DNA of 64,000 bases, from positions 2,790,001 through 2,854,000 of the forward strand of contig NC_013158.1 of assembly GCF_000023945.1 (NCBI RefSeq), given 5' to 3'. The notes under the pieces are model-generated. The model did no database searches and was not told the origin of the DNA. It saw nothing but the letters and a program-made list of their open reading frames with translations. This DNA is from Halorhabdus utahensis DSM 12940 (GTDB lineage: Archaea > Halobacteriota > Halobacteria > Halobacteriales > Haloarculaceae). Each line of letters opens with the position of its first letter. Position 1 is the stretch's first letter. Below, in pieces: positions 34,613-45,008 of this stretch. A program made the position numbers and the translations under genes.

Positions 34613-35773
34613 TCACTCTTGGCCCTTCTCGGCGCGTCCACGACTCATGAGGAACACGCCGAGGTACTCCGGAACGGAAGTAACTCCCTCCGGGAGTGTA
34701 AAGCTATCGCCACCGAGTTCAACGGTTCCAGGAGCTGTCACTTCGACGGTGATCTCGTGGCCGACAAACGTCTCCGGGACGGCATCGACGAGCGGATCGA
34801 ACTCCGCAAGTTCGTCCCGGGACAGCTTCCGGACGGCAAGGCCACTCCCGCCGTGAAGGCTGCCCGGCAGTCGGATGAGTCGGTTCGTGTCGGTCGTGAC
34901 CGGTTCGTCGATCGGTGCGTTTTGCCCCTCGATGACGTCCCCGGTGATCGCCTCGACGAGCTTGCGGATCCCCGGCCCGCCCGCCTCCATGTTTCCGTCT
35001 TCGATCGCCTCGCGGTTTTCCTCGATCGCGCCACGGATTGTCTTCGCCCGCCCCTCGCCGATCCCCTCCAGGTCCTGGAGTCTGGTCATGGCCTGTTCCT
35101 CAGGGAGTGCTTCGACTTCGTCGACGAAGGCAAGCAGTGCCTCGTGGACGCGCTTGCCCCATCCCCCCTCGGTTCGGAGTGTGCGCGCGGTCACATTCCC
35201 GCGCATCTCGGTCGTCACGAGCCCGTCCAGATCGAGTCCGATCCCGCGTACGTAATCGACAATCTCGCGTCTGGCTTCGCGTTCGAGCTGTTGAATCCCG
35301 TCGTCGCGAACGTGAACGTGATAACCGCGACCGCCCGAGAACACGATCGTCAGGTCCTCGAACCCGAAGTCGTTCTCCAGAAAGTCAAGCAGGCGAAAGA
35401 GTGCATCCTTGCAGGCAGCGAGCATCTCGGCGTAGGTGGCCTGGGTGGGATCGACCGACGGCAGGTGGTCGGCGTCCAGATCGAAGACGACGTCCGAGCC
35501 GCGCCAGTCCTTGGCGCTCATCGACCCGGCGCCGGGGTCCGTGTACCGGCCGGCCGAGAAGTAGACGTGCCGTGGTCGTTCCCTGGCGAGGAACGATTCG
35601 AGGTCGCCCATATCCAGCAGCGACTGGTGGCGAACCATCGTTTCGCCGGGGCTGTCGGTCCAGGGGATGTAGCCCCATTCGCGTTCGTGGGCGTCCGGCG
35701 GCGGTAGCGGTTCGGTCCGTCGATAGTAGTCGCCGAACCGGCCCCGAAGATACGCGCGAGTTCGCTCCTCCAT
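34613..35773 (-). CDS. priS: DNA primase small (catalytic) subunit PriS
   Basis: This 386-aa archaeo-eukaryotic primase catalytic subunit makes RNA/DNA primers. The catalytic aspartates lie in DLDAD (residues 98-102) after the conserved VYFSAGRYTDPGAGS. A later SGGRGYHVHV motif binds nucleotide phosphates. Length is normal for haloarchaea. It is followed at 19 bp by the GINS gene on the same strand. The large subunit PriL is not in the window. Confidence 0.96.
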   Translation of the reverse strand: MEERTRAYLRGRFGDYYRRTEPLPPPDAHEREWGYIPWTDSPGETMVRHQSLLDMGDLESFLARERPRHVYFSAGRYTDPGAGSMSAKDWRGSDVVFDLDADHLPSVDPTQATYAEMLAACKDALFRLLDFLENDFGFEDLTIVFSGGRGYHVHVRDDGIQQLEREARREIVDYVRGIGLDLDGLVTTEMRGNVTARTLRTEGGWGKRVHEALLAFVDEVEALPEEQAMTRLQDLEGIGEGRAKTIRGAIEENREAIEDGNMEAGGPGIRKLVEAITGDVIEGQNAPIDEPVTTDTNRLIRLPGSLHGGSGLAVRKLSRDELAEFDPLVDAVPETFVGHEITVEVTAPGTVELGGDSFTLPEGVTSVPEYLGVFLMSRGRAEKGQE

Positions 35774-35881
35774 CGCTCCCGGGTTCGCGGAGGGGACGAA
35801 AATGATTGTCGGTCGGCCAAAGTCCCCGACAGGGAACGACAGCAGGTGCTGGGAGTCGTCAGTGTGGGATCTGCGTTCGCT

Positions 35882-36367
35882 TCAGCGAGTGAGAAGACCC
35901 TGCAACCGATCGATGATGCCGTCGTCGTCCCCGAGCGTGAGGTAGTAGGCGTCGCCACCGTCCTCGTAGTAGTTGTCGATCCGTCGTTTGATCTCGAAGC
36001 CGATGTGGCGATAGAACTGCATGGCGGACTGATTGGTCGTCCGTGCGTGACAGGAGACTGATTGGTGATCCTCGGCTGTCCGAGCGATGAGACGCTTGCC
36101 GAATCCTTCGTCACGATAGGTCGGATCGACCGCCAGAAAGAGAATGTACCCGTCTCGTCGAACGGCAGCGAACCCGATCAACTCCGAATTGTGTCCCCGG
36201 TCGTAGTAGACGTAGACCGTCGAGCGCCGGTAGGCGTTCTCGAAGAACCGGCGTCGTTGTCGCAGAATCCCTTCCTCGGCCCTGATGTGTTCTTTGAGAT
36301 TCCACGCGGCGTCGACGAACTCGTCGTCGCCGCGTTCGACCCGTGTCGCTTCGACGGTGACGCTCAC
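35882..36367 (-). CDS. GNAT family N-acetyltransferase
   Basis: The 161-aa protein is a single GNAT domain. The acetyl-CoA loop appears as VDPTYRDEGFGKRLIART (R/QxxGxG/A type), and a terminal NQSAMQFYRHIGFEIKRRI block is the usual fourth motif. It resembles RimI-like N-terminal acetyltransferases, though the substrate is not certain. A TATA-like element (ttaaaagttaaat, minus strand, near 36395-36407) sits about 32 nt before the ATG. It stands alone on its strand. Confidence 0.85.
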   Translation of the reverse strand: MSVTVEATRVERGDDEFVDAAWNLKEHIRAEEGILRQRRRFFENAYRRSTVYVYYDRGHNSELIGFAAVRRDGYILFLAVDPTYRDEGFGKRLIARTAEDHQSVSCHARTTNQSAMQFYRHIGFEIKRRIDNYYEDGGDAYYLTLGDDDGIIDRLQGLLTR

Positions 36368-36547
36368 TGCTGTACAGTATGATCTTGATCCATTTAACTT
36401 TTAAGGGGATTTGGGCACGAGCGGCCGCACTCAGTCGGGCCGGCTGGCAACTGCCGGAGCGGGGACCCGATCCGGTCATCCGGGCGGCACTGGGACACTC
36501 GATCTGCAGCCACAACGCTTTCAATCACTGCAACAGAGTGTTTTCGT

Positions 36548-37357
36548 ATGTCTGAGCGAATCCAGCCGCCGCATGGGACAGACGTCCGCGAGCGGCTGAA
36601 ACAGTCGCTGGTGACTGGATTGACGCTGACGGTGCCGCTTTTGATCACTGTATTGGTGGTGAGCTTCATCTGGGGATTCATCTTCGGGACGCTCCAGCCG
36701 CTGACGGGGTCGCTCCAACGTGTGCTCGGTCTCAGCGGCGATACCCCGGAGATACTGCTCCAGATCATCTCTGTCGTGGTGGTGCTGGTGTTTCTGGTGA
36801 TCGTCGGATGGATCGCCGAGTCATATTCGGGTGCCAAGGCGGTCGAACGTCGATTCGACCGCGCGATGGGGACCATCCCGGGTATCGGCAGCGTCTATCA
36901 GACGTTCAACGAGATGAGCGAACTGGTACTGGACGCCGACACGGAGAGCTTTCAGGAGATCAAACTCGTGGAGTTTCCGACGGAAGGGTCCTACGCCACG
37001 GGGTTCGTGACGGCCGAGACGCCCGACCAGATCCAACAGGACACTGGCCACGAAGGGATGTTGACGATCTACGTCCCGCTGGCTCCGAACCCGCTCATGG
37101 GTGGATACGTCCTCCACGTCACACCGGATCGATGTATCGATGTCGATATGAGCGTCGAGGAGGGGCTCAAGGCGATCATGACTAGCGGCGTCGCCGTCGG
37201 TGATACCGCGACCGCCGATGTGGAGTCAATCGAGTACCCGGACAGCCTGCCGGACGGGATCGTCGGGACCGAGTGGCTCTCGGGGACGACGGCTGAGGAC
37301 GAAGCACCTGGAGCGGAACCGTCCCGGACCGACGACGGCCAAGAGGACCAGCCGTGA
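36548..37357 (+). CDS. DUF502 family membrane protein
   Basis: The protein has 269 residues and two membrane helices (about residues 21-46 and 72-94), then a conserved soluble DUF502 domain (about 95-230; GTIPGIGSVYQTFNEMSELV, FVTAETPDQIQQDTG, VPLAPNPLMGGYVL). The C-terminal 35 residues are acidic and variable. The family is widespread and uncharacterised. Its stop overlaps the GTG start of archease by four bases, so the two are translationally coupled. A DUF502-archease pairing hints at a link with RNA or membrane stress, but this is unproven. Confidence 0.85.
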   Translation: MSERIQPPHGTDVRERLKQSLVTGLTLTVPLLITVLVVSFIWGFIFGTLQPLTGSLQRVLGLSGDTPEILLQIISVVVVLVFLVIVGWIAESYSGAKAVERRFDRAMGTIPGIGSVYQTFNEMSELVLDADTESFQEIKLVEFPTEGSYATGFVTAETPDQIQQDTGHEGMLTIYVPLAPNPLMGGYVLHVTPDRCIDVDMSVEEGLKAIMTSGVAVGDTATADVESIEYPDSLPDGIVGTEWLSGTTAEDEAPGAEPSRTDDGQEDQP

Positions 37358-37764
37358 GCTTCGACCTGCGGGATCACACGGCGGACGTGGCAGTCGAGTC
37401 CACGGGCGAAACTATCGGTGACGTGTTTGGCGCGACAGCCGACGGCCTGGCCGCGGCGATGTGTGAAGACGTCCCCTCGAACGGCGACCGATTCGAGCTG
37501 TCCGTCACTGCTGAGAGTCGGGAGTCCGTCCTGTTCGATTATCTGGACGAACTCATCTACGAGCGCGACGTTCGGGGCGTCCTTCCGGTCGACAACCGGG
37601 CGACGGTCGACCACACCGGCGAGGAGTGGTCAGTCGAAGCCAGCGCTCGGGGCGTCCCACTTGACGCCATCACCGCCCGCGAGGTCAAGGCCGTCACGTA
37701 TTCCGAGATGGCTCTCGAAGCAACTGACGACGGCTGGCACGCCTACGTCGTCTTCGATGTCTGA
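37354..37764 (+). CDS. Archease (RtcB activator)
   Basis: This 136-aa archease starts at a GTG overlapping the DUF502 stop. Conserved blocks are FDLRDHTADVAVES (metal-binding Asp and His), LLD-type FDYLDELIYERD and VKAVTYSEMALE near the end. Archease speeds multiple-turnover guanylation and ligation by RtcB, and rtcB lies 2.5 kb downstream on the same strand with katG between. It acts in tRNA splicing and RNA repair in the cytoplasm. Confidence 0.94.
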   Translation: MSFDLRDHTADVAVESTGETIGDVFGATADGLAAAMCEDVPSNGDRFELSVTAESRESVLFDYLDELIYERDVRGVLPVDNRATVDHTGEEWSVEASARGVPLDAITAREVKAVTYSEMALEATDDGWHAYVVFDV

Positions 37765-37945
37765 TCGGAGCGATGCATGCCGGCTGTCCGTTGTTGATCG
37801 ACGACTTGTCGACATGAGACCGGTCGCCGTCGAAATCCATCCCGCATCAGTTCCAGCACCGACAGAGAGACGACGAGGACGGCGGAATTTTCGGCGGCAC
37901 TTCTCCCGGACGGGGGAAGAGCCAACCGATGGCGAGGATTATTAA

Positions 37946-40159
<2,214 letters not shown>

Positions 40160-40245
40160 CGGCCGTCTCGCCGCCGCGTTTCTGTCGATCCGACGCCGTC
40201 TCCCGCTTCGAACCTTACTTGCTGCCACAGGTTGTACCCACGTGT

Positions 40246-41706
40246 ATGACTACCTACGACGCCGGTGAGTTCACCCTGGAGAAGGTACGGGAGTACGTCT
40301 GGGAGATGCCACAGGAAGGCGACATGCGCGTTCCCGCGCGGGTCCTCGCCAGCGAGGAACTCCTCGACGAGATCAGCGACGATCTCTCCTTGCAGCAACT
40401 CAAGAACACTACCCACCTCCCCGGGATCCAGCAGTACGCCCTGGCGATGCCCGACGCCCACCAGGGGTATGGGTTCCCGGTCGGCGGCGTCGCCGGCATC
40501 GACGCCGAAACCGGCGTTATATCGCCTGGAGCGGTTGGTTACGATATTAATTGCGGCGTAAGGATGTTGAAAACTAACCTTACGTACAGCGACATTCAGG
40601 GTCGCGAAGAGCAACTCGTCGACGCGCTGTTCGAGGCGATCCCGTCGGGGTTGGGCGGCGGTGGTGTCGTCCAGACCGACGTCGACACACTGGAGGAAGT
40701 CCTCACACGCGGCGTCGAGTGGGCGCTCGACGAGGGCTACGCCGTCGAAGACGATCTCGCCCACTGCGAGGACGAGGGGGTCCGGCCGGGGGCAGACCCC
40801 GACGCAGTCTCGAAGAAAGCAAAGGACAGGGGCCGCCAGCAACTCGGGAGTCTGGGCAGCGGGAATCACTTCCTCGAAGTCCAGCGCGTCACGGACGTCT
40901 ATCGCGAGGACGTCGCCGAATCTTTCGGTCTCAGCGAAGACCAGATCGTCGTCCTGATTCACTGTGGCTCACGCGGCCTGGGCCACCAGGTCTGTACCGA
41001 CTACCTTCGGGATATCGAGCAGGCCCATCAGGGACTCCTAGAGCAGTTGCCGGACAAGGAACTCGCGGCCGCGCCCGCCGGGAGCCATCTCGCCGAGGCG
41101 TACTACGGGGCGATGAACGCCGCGATCAACTTCGCGTGGGTCAACCGCCAGTTGATCATGCACCGAACCCGGGAGGTCTTTGCCGACGTCTTCGACCGCG
41201 ACTGGCGCGATATGGAGATGGAACTGTTGTACGACGTTGCCCACAACATCGCCAAGAAGGAGACCCATACCATTGAGGGCCAGGATCGCGAACTCTTCGT
41301 CCACCGGAAGGGCGCGACGCGCGCGTTTCCCGCCGGTCACCCGGAAATCCCGGCCGCCTACCGCGACGTCGGCCAGCCGGTCATCATCCCCGGGAGCATG
41401 GGGGCCGGGAGTTACGTCCTCCGTGGCGGCGAGCATTCGATGGCGGAGACGTTCGGTTCGACGGCCCACGGCGCGGGCCGGCTCATGTCCCGGACGGAAG
41501 CCAAGAACACCTACTGGGGCGAGGATGTCCAGGACGACCTCCGCGATCAGGAGCAGATCTACGTCAAAGCCGAGAGCGGCGCGACCGTCGCCGAGGAGGC
41601 CCCGGGCGTCTACAAGGACGTCGACGAGGTCGTGCGCATCTCCGACGAACTCGGGATCGGCGATCGGGTCGCCCGGACGTTTCCGGTCTGTAATATCAAA
41701 GGGTGA
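40246..41706 (+). CDS. rtcB: RNA-splicing ligase RtcB
   Basis: The GTP-dependent ligase (486 aa) joins 2',3'-cyclic phosphate and 5'-OH RNA ends in tRNA splicing and repair. The metal-binding residues are in YDINCGVR, SGNHFLE and HCGSRGLGHQ. The guanylated histidine is His408 in STAHGAGRLMSR. The C-terminus VARTFPVCNIKG is typical. The ATG at 40246 starts the conserved MTTYDAGEF. A stretch around 40515-40590 is more A/T-rich than the rest but encodes the most conserved block. Archease is upstream, past katG. Confidence 0.97.
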   Translation: MTTYDAGEFTLEKVREYVWEMPQEGDMRVPARVLASEELLDEISDDLSLQQLKNTTHLPGIQQYALAMPDAHQGYGFPVGGVAGIDAETGVISPGAVGYDINCGVRMLKTNLTYSDIQGREEQLVDALFEAIPSGLGGGGVVQTDVDTLEEVLTRGVEWALDEGYAVEDDLAHCEDEGVRPGADPDAVSKKAKDRGRQQLGSLGSGNHFLEVQRVTDVYREDVAESFGLSEDQIVVLIHCGSRGLGHQVCTDYLRDIEQAHQGLLEQLPDKELAAAPAGSHLAEAYYGAMNAAINFAWVNRQLIMHRTREVFADVFDRDWRDMEMELLYDVAHNIAKKETHTIEGQDRELFVHRKGATRAFPAGHPEIPAAYRDVGQPVIIPGSMGAGSYVLRGGEHSMAETFGSTAHGAGRLMSRTEAKNTYWGEDVQDDLRDQEQIYVKAESGATVAEEAPGVYKDVDEVVRISDELGIGDRVARTFPVCNIKG

Positions 41707-41718
41707 TCGCTGCCCGGC

Positions 41719-42171
41719 CTAGATGCCCGTGTCACCGTTCCAGCGTGAGAGGACGGTCGATTGGTTCAGTGTGGCGTTGTGGTAGATGATCTCGAGGCGG
41801 CTGCTCGAGCGGATCCGGTCCCCGTAGGCATTTTGTTCACTGACCGGGACCGTATCGCCCGGCGTCACCAGGGCCGATTCGTTTGATTCGGCCAGTGCAG
41901 CCCACGTGACGTTGTTGTTTGAACCCGCGATATAGAGATCACCGCTCCTGAATTCGTCTCCACGATCGTGCTCGATGATGAGAAAGCCACCCTGTTCGTT
42001 GAACGTGTACGTGAAGTTGGCCTGGGGTGGCCCGGATGTATCGCCCACAAACAGGAACGCACTGATCCCCACTCCGGCCACGAGAATGAACGCGATGCCG
42101 ACGAGCGTGACGACCGCAGTCATCTCCGAGATCCCGCGTTCGTCCCAACCCGTCGCAGTGGCCGGTTCCAT
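41719..42171 (-). CDS. Type IV pilin-like protein (pilin N-terminal domain)
   Basis: This 150-aa protein has the haloarchaeal prepilin signature: a short charged leader (GWDERG) followed by ISEMTAVVTLVGIAFILVAG, a hydrophobic helix that would form the pilus core after cleavage by the PibD peptidase. The rest is a beta-rich soluble head (FTYTFNEQGGFLIIEHDRGD). The ATG at 42169-42171 lies 27 nt from a TATA-like tttttat. It is convergent with rtcB, 12 bp away. It could be a minor pilin or adhesin subunit; the partner genes of a pilus are not in the window. Confidence 0.85.
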   Translation of the reverse strand: MEPATATGWDERGISEMTAVVTLVGIAFILVAGVGISAFLFVGDTSGPPQANFTYTFNEQGGFLIIEHDRGDEFRSGDLYIAGSNNNVTWAALAESNESALVTPGDTVPVSEQNAYGDRIRSSSRLEIIYHNATLNQSTVLSRWNGDTGI

Positions 42172-42305
42172 CACAGGTTCCCTTGTACCCGTGGCGATAA
42201 AAAGACTGTTCGCCCTGCTTGCCAGATAGATGCCAGTGCCCCTTGCTCTCGATTCCAGTACCCGTCAACACAACCCTTTTCAGCTATCGGGGTGTCGATT
42301 TTCGC

Positions 42306-43340
42306 ATGCAACCGGTGGCCGTCGGGTGGATCGACGTGCTTGGAGCCACGACCACCGAGGCCGCCAATCCGGTCCAGGCATTGGAGTGGGTCCCCGCGTG
42401 GATCCCCGACTGGACCCTCGACGTGGTTTCCGTCGTCATTGTCCTCGGACTTGCCTGGGCCGCTAGCCGATTCCTGATCGGATTGCTCGGTCGGCGCATC
42501 GCTCGCCGGTTTCGCCGCCCCAGTCTCACTCGGGCGTTCATCCGTGGGATTCGCGCGGGTGTGTTTGGCCTTGCACTGCTGGTAATTCTGCGTATCTTCG
42601 GATTAGAGCTTGGAGATATCGCGCTCTCAGTGACCGTGTTTTCGGCGGTGATCGGTGTCATCCTCGCGCCGATCGTTGGCAGTGTCATCAGCGGGATCTT
42701 CCTGCTGGCTGACCAGCCCTACGAGATCGGCGACATGGTTGAACTCGCCGACACGGGCCAGCGTGGATTCGTCGAGGACATCACCCTTCGATATACCAAG
42801 ATATTCACACTCGACAATACGTTTCTGGTCATCCCGAACGGCACGATTCGCGAACGTGACGTCATCAACTACTCCGCGGAAGACAGCCGGGTCCGGGAGT
42901 CTATCGACGTCGTCGTTACCTACGAGGGGGATCTCGAAACCGCTCGCGACCGGTTCATCCAGGCTGCCCGGTCGGTCGACGGTGTCATCGGCGGCGGCCC
43001 GGACATCCGGGTCGGAGCCGCACGGTATCCGGCGAGCCCAGTGTGTCATATCGGCGAGTTCGGCGATCACGGAATCCGACTGACCCTTCGGTACTGGATC
43101 GAGGTGCCTTATCGAATGCAGGCGATCCGGTCACAAATACAGACCGCGATCTGGGAGGCGATCGATGATCTGGATGTCGAGATCGCCTATCCCCACTCGC
43201 ATCTGGTGTTTGATGATACGAGTGGCCAGTTGCGGGTCAGTCACGACGAAGGGGTCTCGGAGTCACCGGGAAGACAGTCCCCATCTAGGGACGCGGTTGT
43301 CGACGACGAACAGTACGAACATCGTGACCGCGCTGAGTGA
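42306..43340 (+). CDS. MscS-family mechanosensitive ion channel
   Basis: The 344-aa channel has three membrane helices (about residues 40-62, 82-102 and 108-128). The last one leads into the conserved pore segment GVILAPIVGSVISGIFLLAD, followed by QPYEIGDMVEL and a beta domain (VEDITLRYTKIFTLDN). It opens under membrane tension to release solutes on osmotic downshift, which fits a halophile. The ATG at 42306 is preferred over a longer open frame. The C-terminal tail after about residue 310 is polar and variable. Confidence 0.92.
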   Translation: MQPVAVGWIDVLGATTTEAANPVQALEWVPAWIPDWTLDVVSVVIVLGLAWAASRFLIGLLGRRIARRFRRPSLTRAFIRGIRAGVFGLALLVILRIFGLELGDIALSVTVFSAVIGVILAPIVGSVISGIFLLADQPYEIGDMVELADTGQRGFVEDITLRYTKIFTLDNTFLVIPNGTIRERDVINYSAEDSRVRESIDVVVTYEGDLETARDRFIQAARSVDGVIGGGPDIRVGAARYPASPVCHIGEFGDHGIRLTLRYWIEVPYRMQAIRSQIQTAIWEAIDDLDVEIAYPHSHLVFDDTSGQLRVSHDEGVSESPGRQSPSRDAVVDDEQYEHRDRAE

Positions 43341-43384
43341 TTACTGTGCAGGCGTTTGCAGTTCGGTCGAAGTACGTTGATTGG

Positions 43385-43789
43385 CTAATCGACCGAGGCG
43401 GTGACGATTCGACAGTCGAGTTCGTTGCTCAGGTACGTCGAGACGTCGGGATCATCGATCAGTCGGCGGACCATCCGTCGCCAACGCCCCACCTGTTTCT
43501 TCCCGATCACGACCACGTCAGCCCCTTCGGCAGCGACTTCTTCGAGGATGGTCTCCTCGACGAGCAGCCCGGTCCGGATCGCATATCGCGTCCGTGGCAG
43601 CTGACCGAACTCGGACTCGACCGCGGACTTGAGATCCGCCCGCGTGACGTGACCGTTATGTTGATACAGATTGACGTGCAAGATCGTCAGATCCGCGTCC
43701 TCCTCGTCGGCGACGTCGATTGCCCTCGCAAGCGTCGCTCGCGAGTGTTCGCTCAATGGAAACCTGACCGGAACCATCACCGTTGTCAT
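43385..43789 (-). CDS. Universal stress protein (UspA family)
   Basis: The single-domain UspA protein (134 aa) starts MTTVMVPVRFPLSEHSRATL and ends with the characteristic D-V-VVIGKKQVG block (GADVVVIGKKQVGRWRRMV), in which the usual GxxGxxxxxxxGS ATP-binding loop is degenerate. It therefore may not bind ATP. It acts in the cytoplasm, role unknown. It lies downstream of MscS, convergent with it. A pair of 24-bp direct repeats stands about 90-140 bp upstream of its start. Confidence 0.85.
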   Translation of the reverse strand: MTTVMVPVRFPLSEHSRATLARAIDVADEEDADLTILHVNLYQHNGHVTRADLKSAVESEFGQLPRTRYAIRTGLLVEETILEEVAAEGADVVVIGKKQVGRWRRMVRRLIDDPDVSTYLSNELDCRIVTASVD

Positions 43790-43881
43790 CTGGAGTCTAC
43801 TCGGTCTCCGGGACGCGTCAACGTTTCGTATCGGGACGTCTCTCGGCTCGATGCGTGGTTTCCTGTCATCTCATCCACGCA

Positions 43882-43932
43882 CTGAACCGTGATCGTTGTA
43901 TGGCATCTCTGAACCGTGATCGTTGTATGGCA
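43882..43932. repeat. Two identical 24-bp direct repeats
   Basis: The 24-bp sequence ctgaaccgtgatcgttgtat plus ggca occurs at 43882-43905 and 43909-43932, separated by three bases (period 27). It lies in the divergent gap between the UspA gene (start 43789, minus) and the dodecin gene (start 44054, plus). It is either a recent duplication of a regulatory site or tandem binding sites. Confidence 0.8.
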
Positions 43933-44053
43933 CGATCTCCCAGCACCGTCGGCAGAGTGCCGGGCAACAATTACAGGGAGGGGGGTCGTTGGGCTACTGT
44001 ACGGGTGCGTGCTTCCCGGAGAGGCAACGTCCCCGCAACACCAACAGAGCAAC

Positions 44054-44254
44054 ATGGTATTCAAGAAAGTTACCCTCGTGGGAACGAGTCCGGACGGCTT
44101 CGATGCGGCCACAGACGATGCGATCGATCGAGCACAGGACACCTTAGAGAACGTCCAGTGGATCGAGGTCGACGAACTGGGCGTCGAAGTAGCGACCGCA
44201 GACGATCGCGAGTACCAGGCCGAAGTGACTGTGGCATTTGAACTTCAGGACTGA
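44054..44254 (+). CDS. Dodecin (flavin storage protein)
   Basis: The 66-aa protein assembles in the family into a dodecamer that stores riboflavin or lumichrome. It starts [20 protein letters not shown], and the flavin-stacking Trp is Trp36 in VQWIEV; the C-terminus is [11 protein letters not shown]. It closely matches the Halobacterium dodecin type. It is monocistronic, with a perfect hairpin immediately behind the stop, and has a 24-bp direct repeat in the region upstream. The role is protection against free-flavin photodamage in the cytoplasm. Confidence 0.95.
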   Translation: MVFKKVTLVGTSPDGFDAATDDAIDRAQDTLENVQWIEVDELGVEVATADDREYQAEVTVAFELQD

Positions 44255-44257
44255 GCG

Positions 44258-44281
44258 ACGTCGGTCGCTCTCGACCGACGT
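44258..44281 (+). terminator. Perfect hairpin after dodecin
   Basis: The ten-base arms ACGTCGGTCG (44258-44267) and CGACCGACGT (44272-44281) enclose a four-base loop, starting four bases after the dodecin stop and followed by ggtggtttctcg. It probably ends or stabilises the dodecin transcript. Confidence 0.65.
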
Positions 44282-44343
44282 GGTGGTTTCTCGAACGTGA
44301 TCGCTAGCGAAAGCCATATCCCCCGAGACACGAACGGAGAGGT

Positions 44344-44925
44344 ATGAGCGCTCCGCCGGGGGAGTACTACACAGAGGAACGGTGGCAGAACTGGATTCAG
44401 CGGATCGAATCGGAAGATATCGATCCGGAGCAGGAGGATTCGGCCCGTCTCCTGTTGAACCTCCAGGACGATACAGCGATCGCCGTCGCCAAGATCGTCA
44501 CTGACTACGAGGACGGCGAACTCGAGGCCGAAGCGGCACTCGAAGAGCTCCAGGGCGTTCGCGAGATCGTCCTCGAGGAGGTGGACATCGCCGACGAGGA
44601 GAAGCTGATGGTCGTCGACGGCGTCCAGACCTCGCTTGTTTGTGTCTTTTTCGCCGCCGAGGAGTACGTCGCCGGCGGCGTCGCCGAGGCCCCGATCGCG
44701 GATCTCATCGCTGCGGCAAGCGAGGCGGAGTCCGAGGAGAACATGGACGCTGCGCTGGGGTACTGCGCTCAGGCTGGGACGCGGATCATCGCCGACGAGG
44801 CGGAACTCCCGAGAGACGTCGTCGACGACCTGGAGTTCGGACTGGTCGCCGAATGGGTCAACGGGTTAGACAGCCTGCAAACGGCGATGAGCGACCCGGA
44901 AGTCGTCGAAGAAGACGACGAGTGA
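44344..44925 (+). CDS. DUF2150 family protein
   Basis: This 193-aa acidic protein matches the archaeal DUF2150 family: YYTEERWQNWIQRIESEDID at the start, LLLNLQDDTAIAVAKIV, then EKLMVVDGVQTSLVCVFFAA and a helical remainder ending in an acidic tail. No catalytic motif is visible. A TATA-like catatc at 44315-44320 lies about 26 nt before the ATG, supporting leaderless expression. The dodecin gene is 90 bp upstream but separated by a hairpin. Confidence 0.88.
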   Translation: MSAPPGEYYTEERWQNWIQRIESEDIDPEQEDSARLLLNLQDDTAIAVAKIVTDYEDGELEAEAALEELQGVREIVLEEVDIADEEKLMVVDGVQTSLVCVFFAAEEYVAGGVAEAPIADLIAAASEAESEENMDAALGYCAQAGTRIIADEAELPRDVVDDLEFGLVAEWVNGLDSLQTAMSDPEVVEEDDE

Positions 44926-45008
44926 GCGCGGCCGGATCAGCCACGTTCAGTTCGCTCCGGTGGAGGCGGCAGACAAACTTTTACCCGCGGCCGGCCCACC
45001 TAGAGATA

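Noticed and set aside
44640-45008. Upstream extension of the PKD protein to 44640
   Set aside because: It overlaps the DUF2150 gene in another frame, and the pilin-like leader and TATA place the start at 45009.
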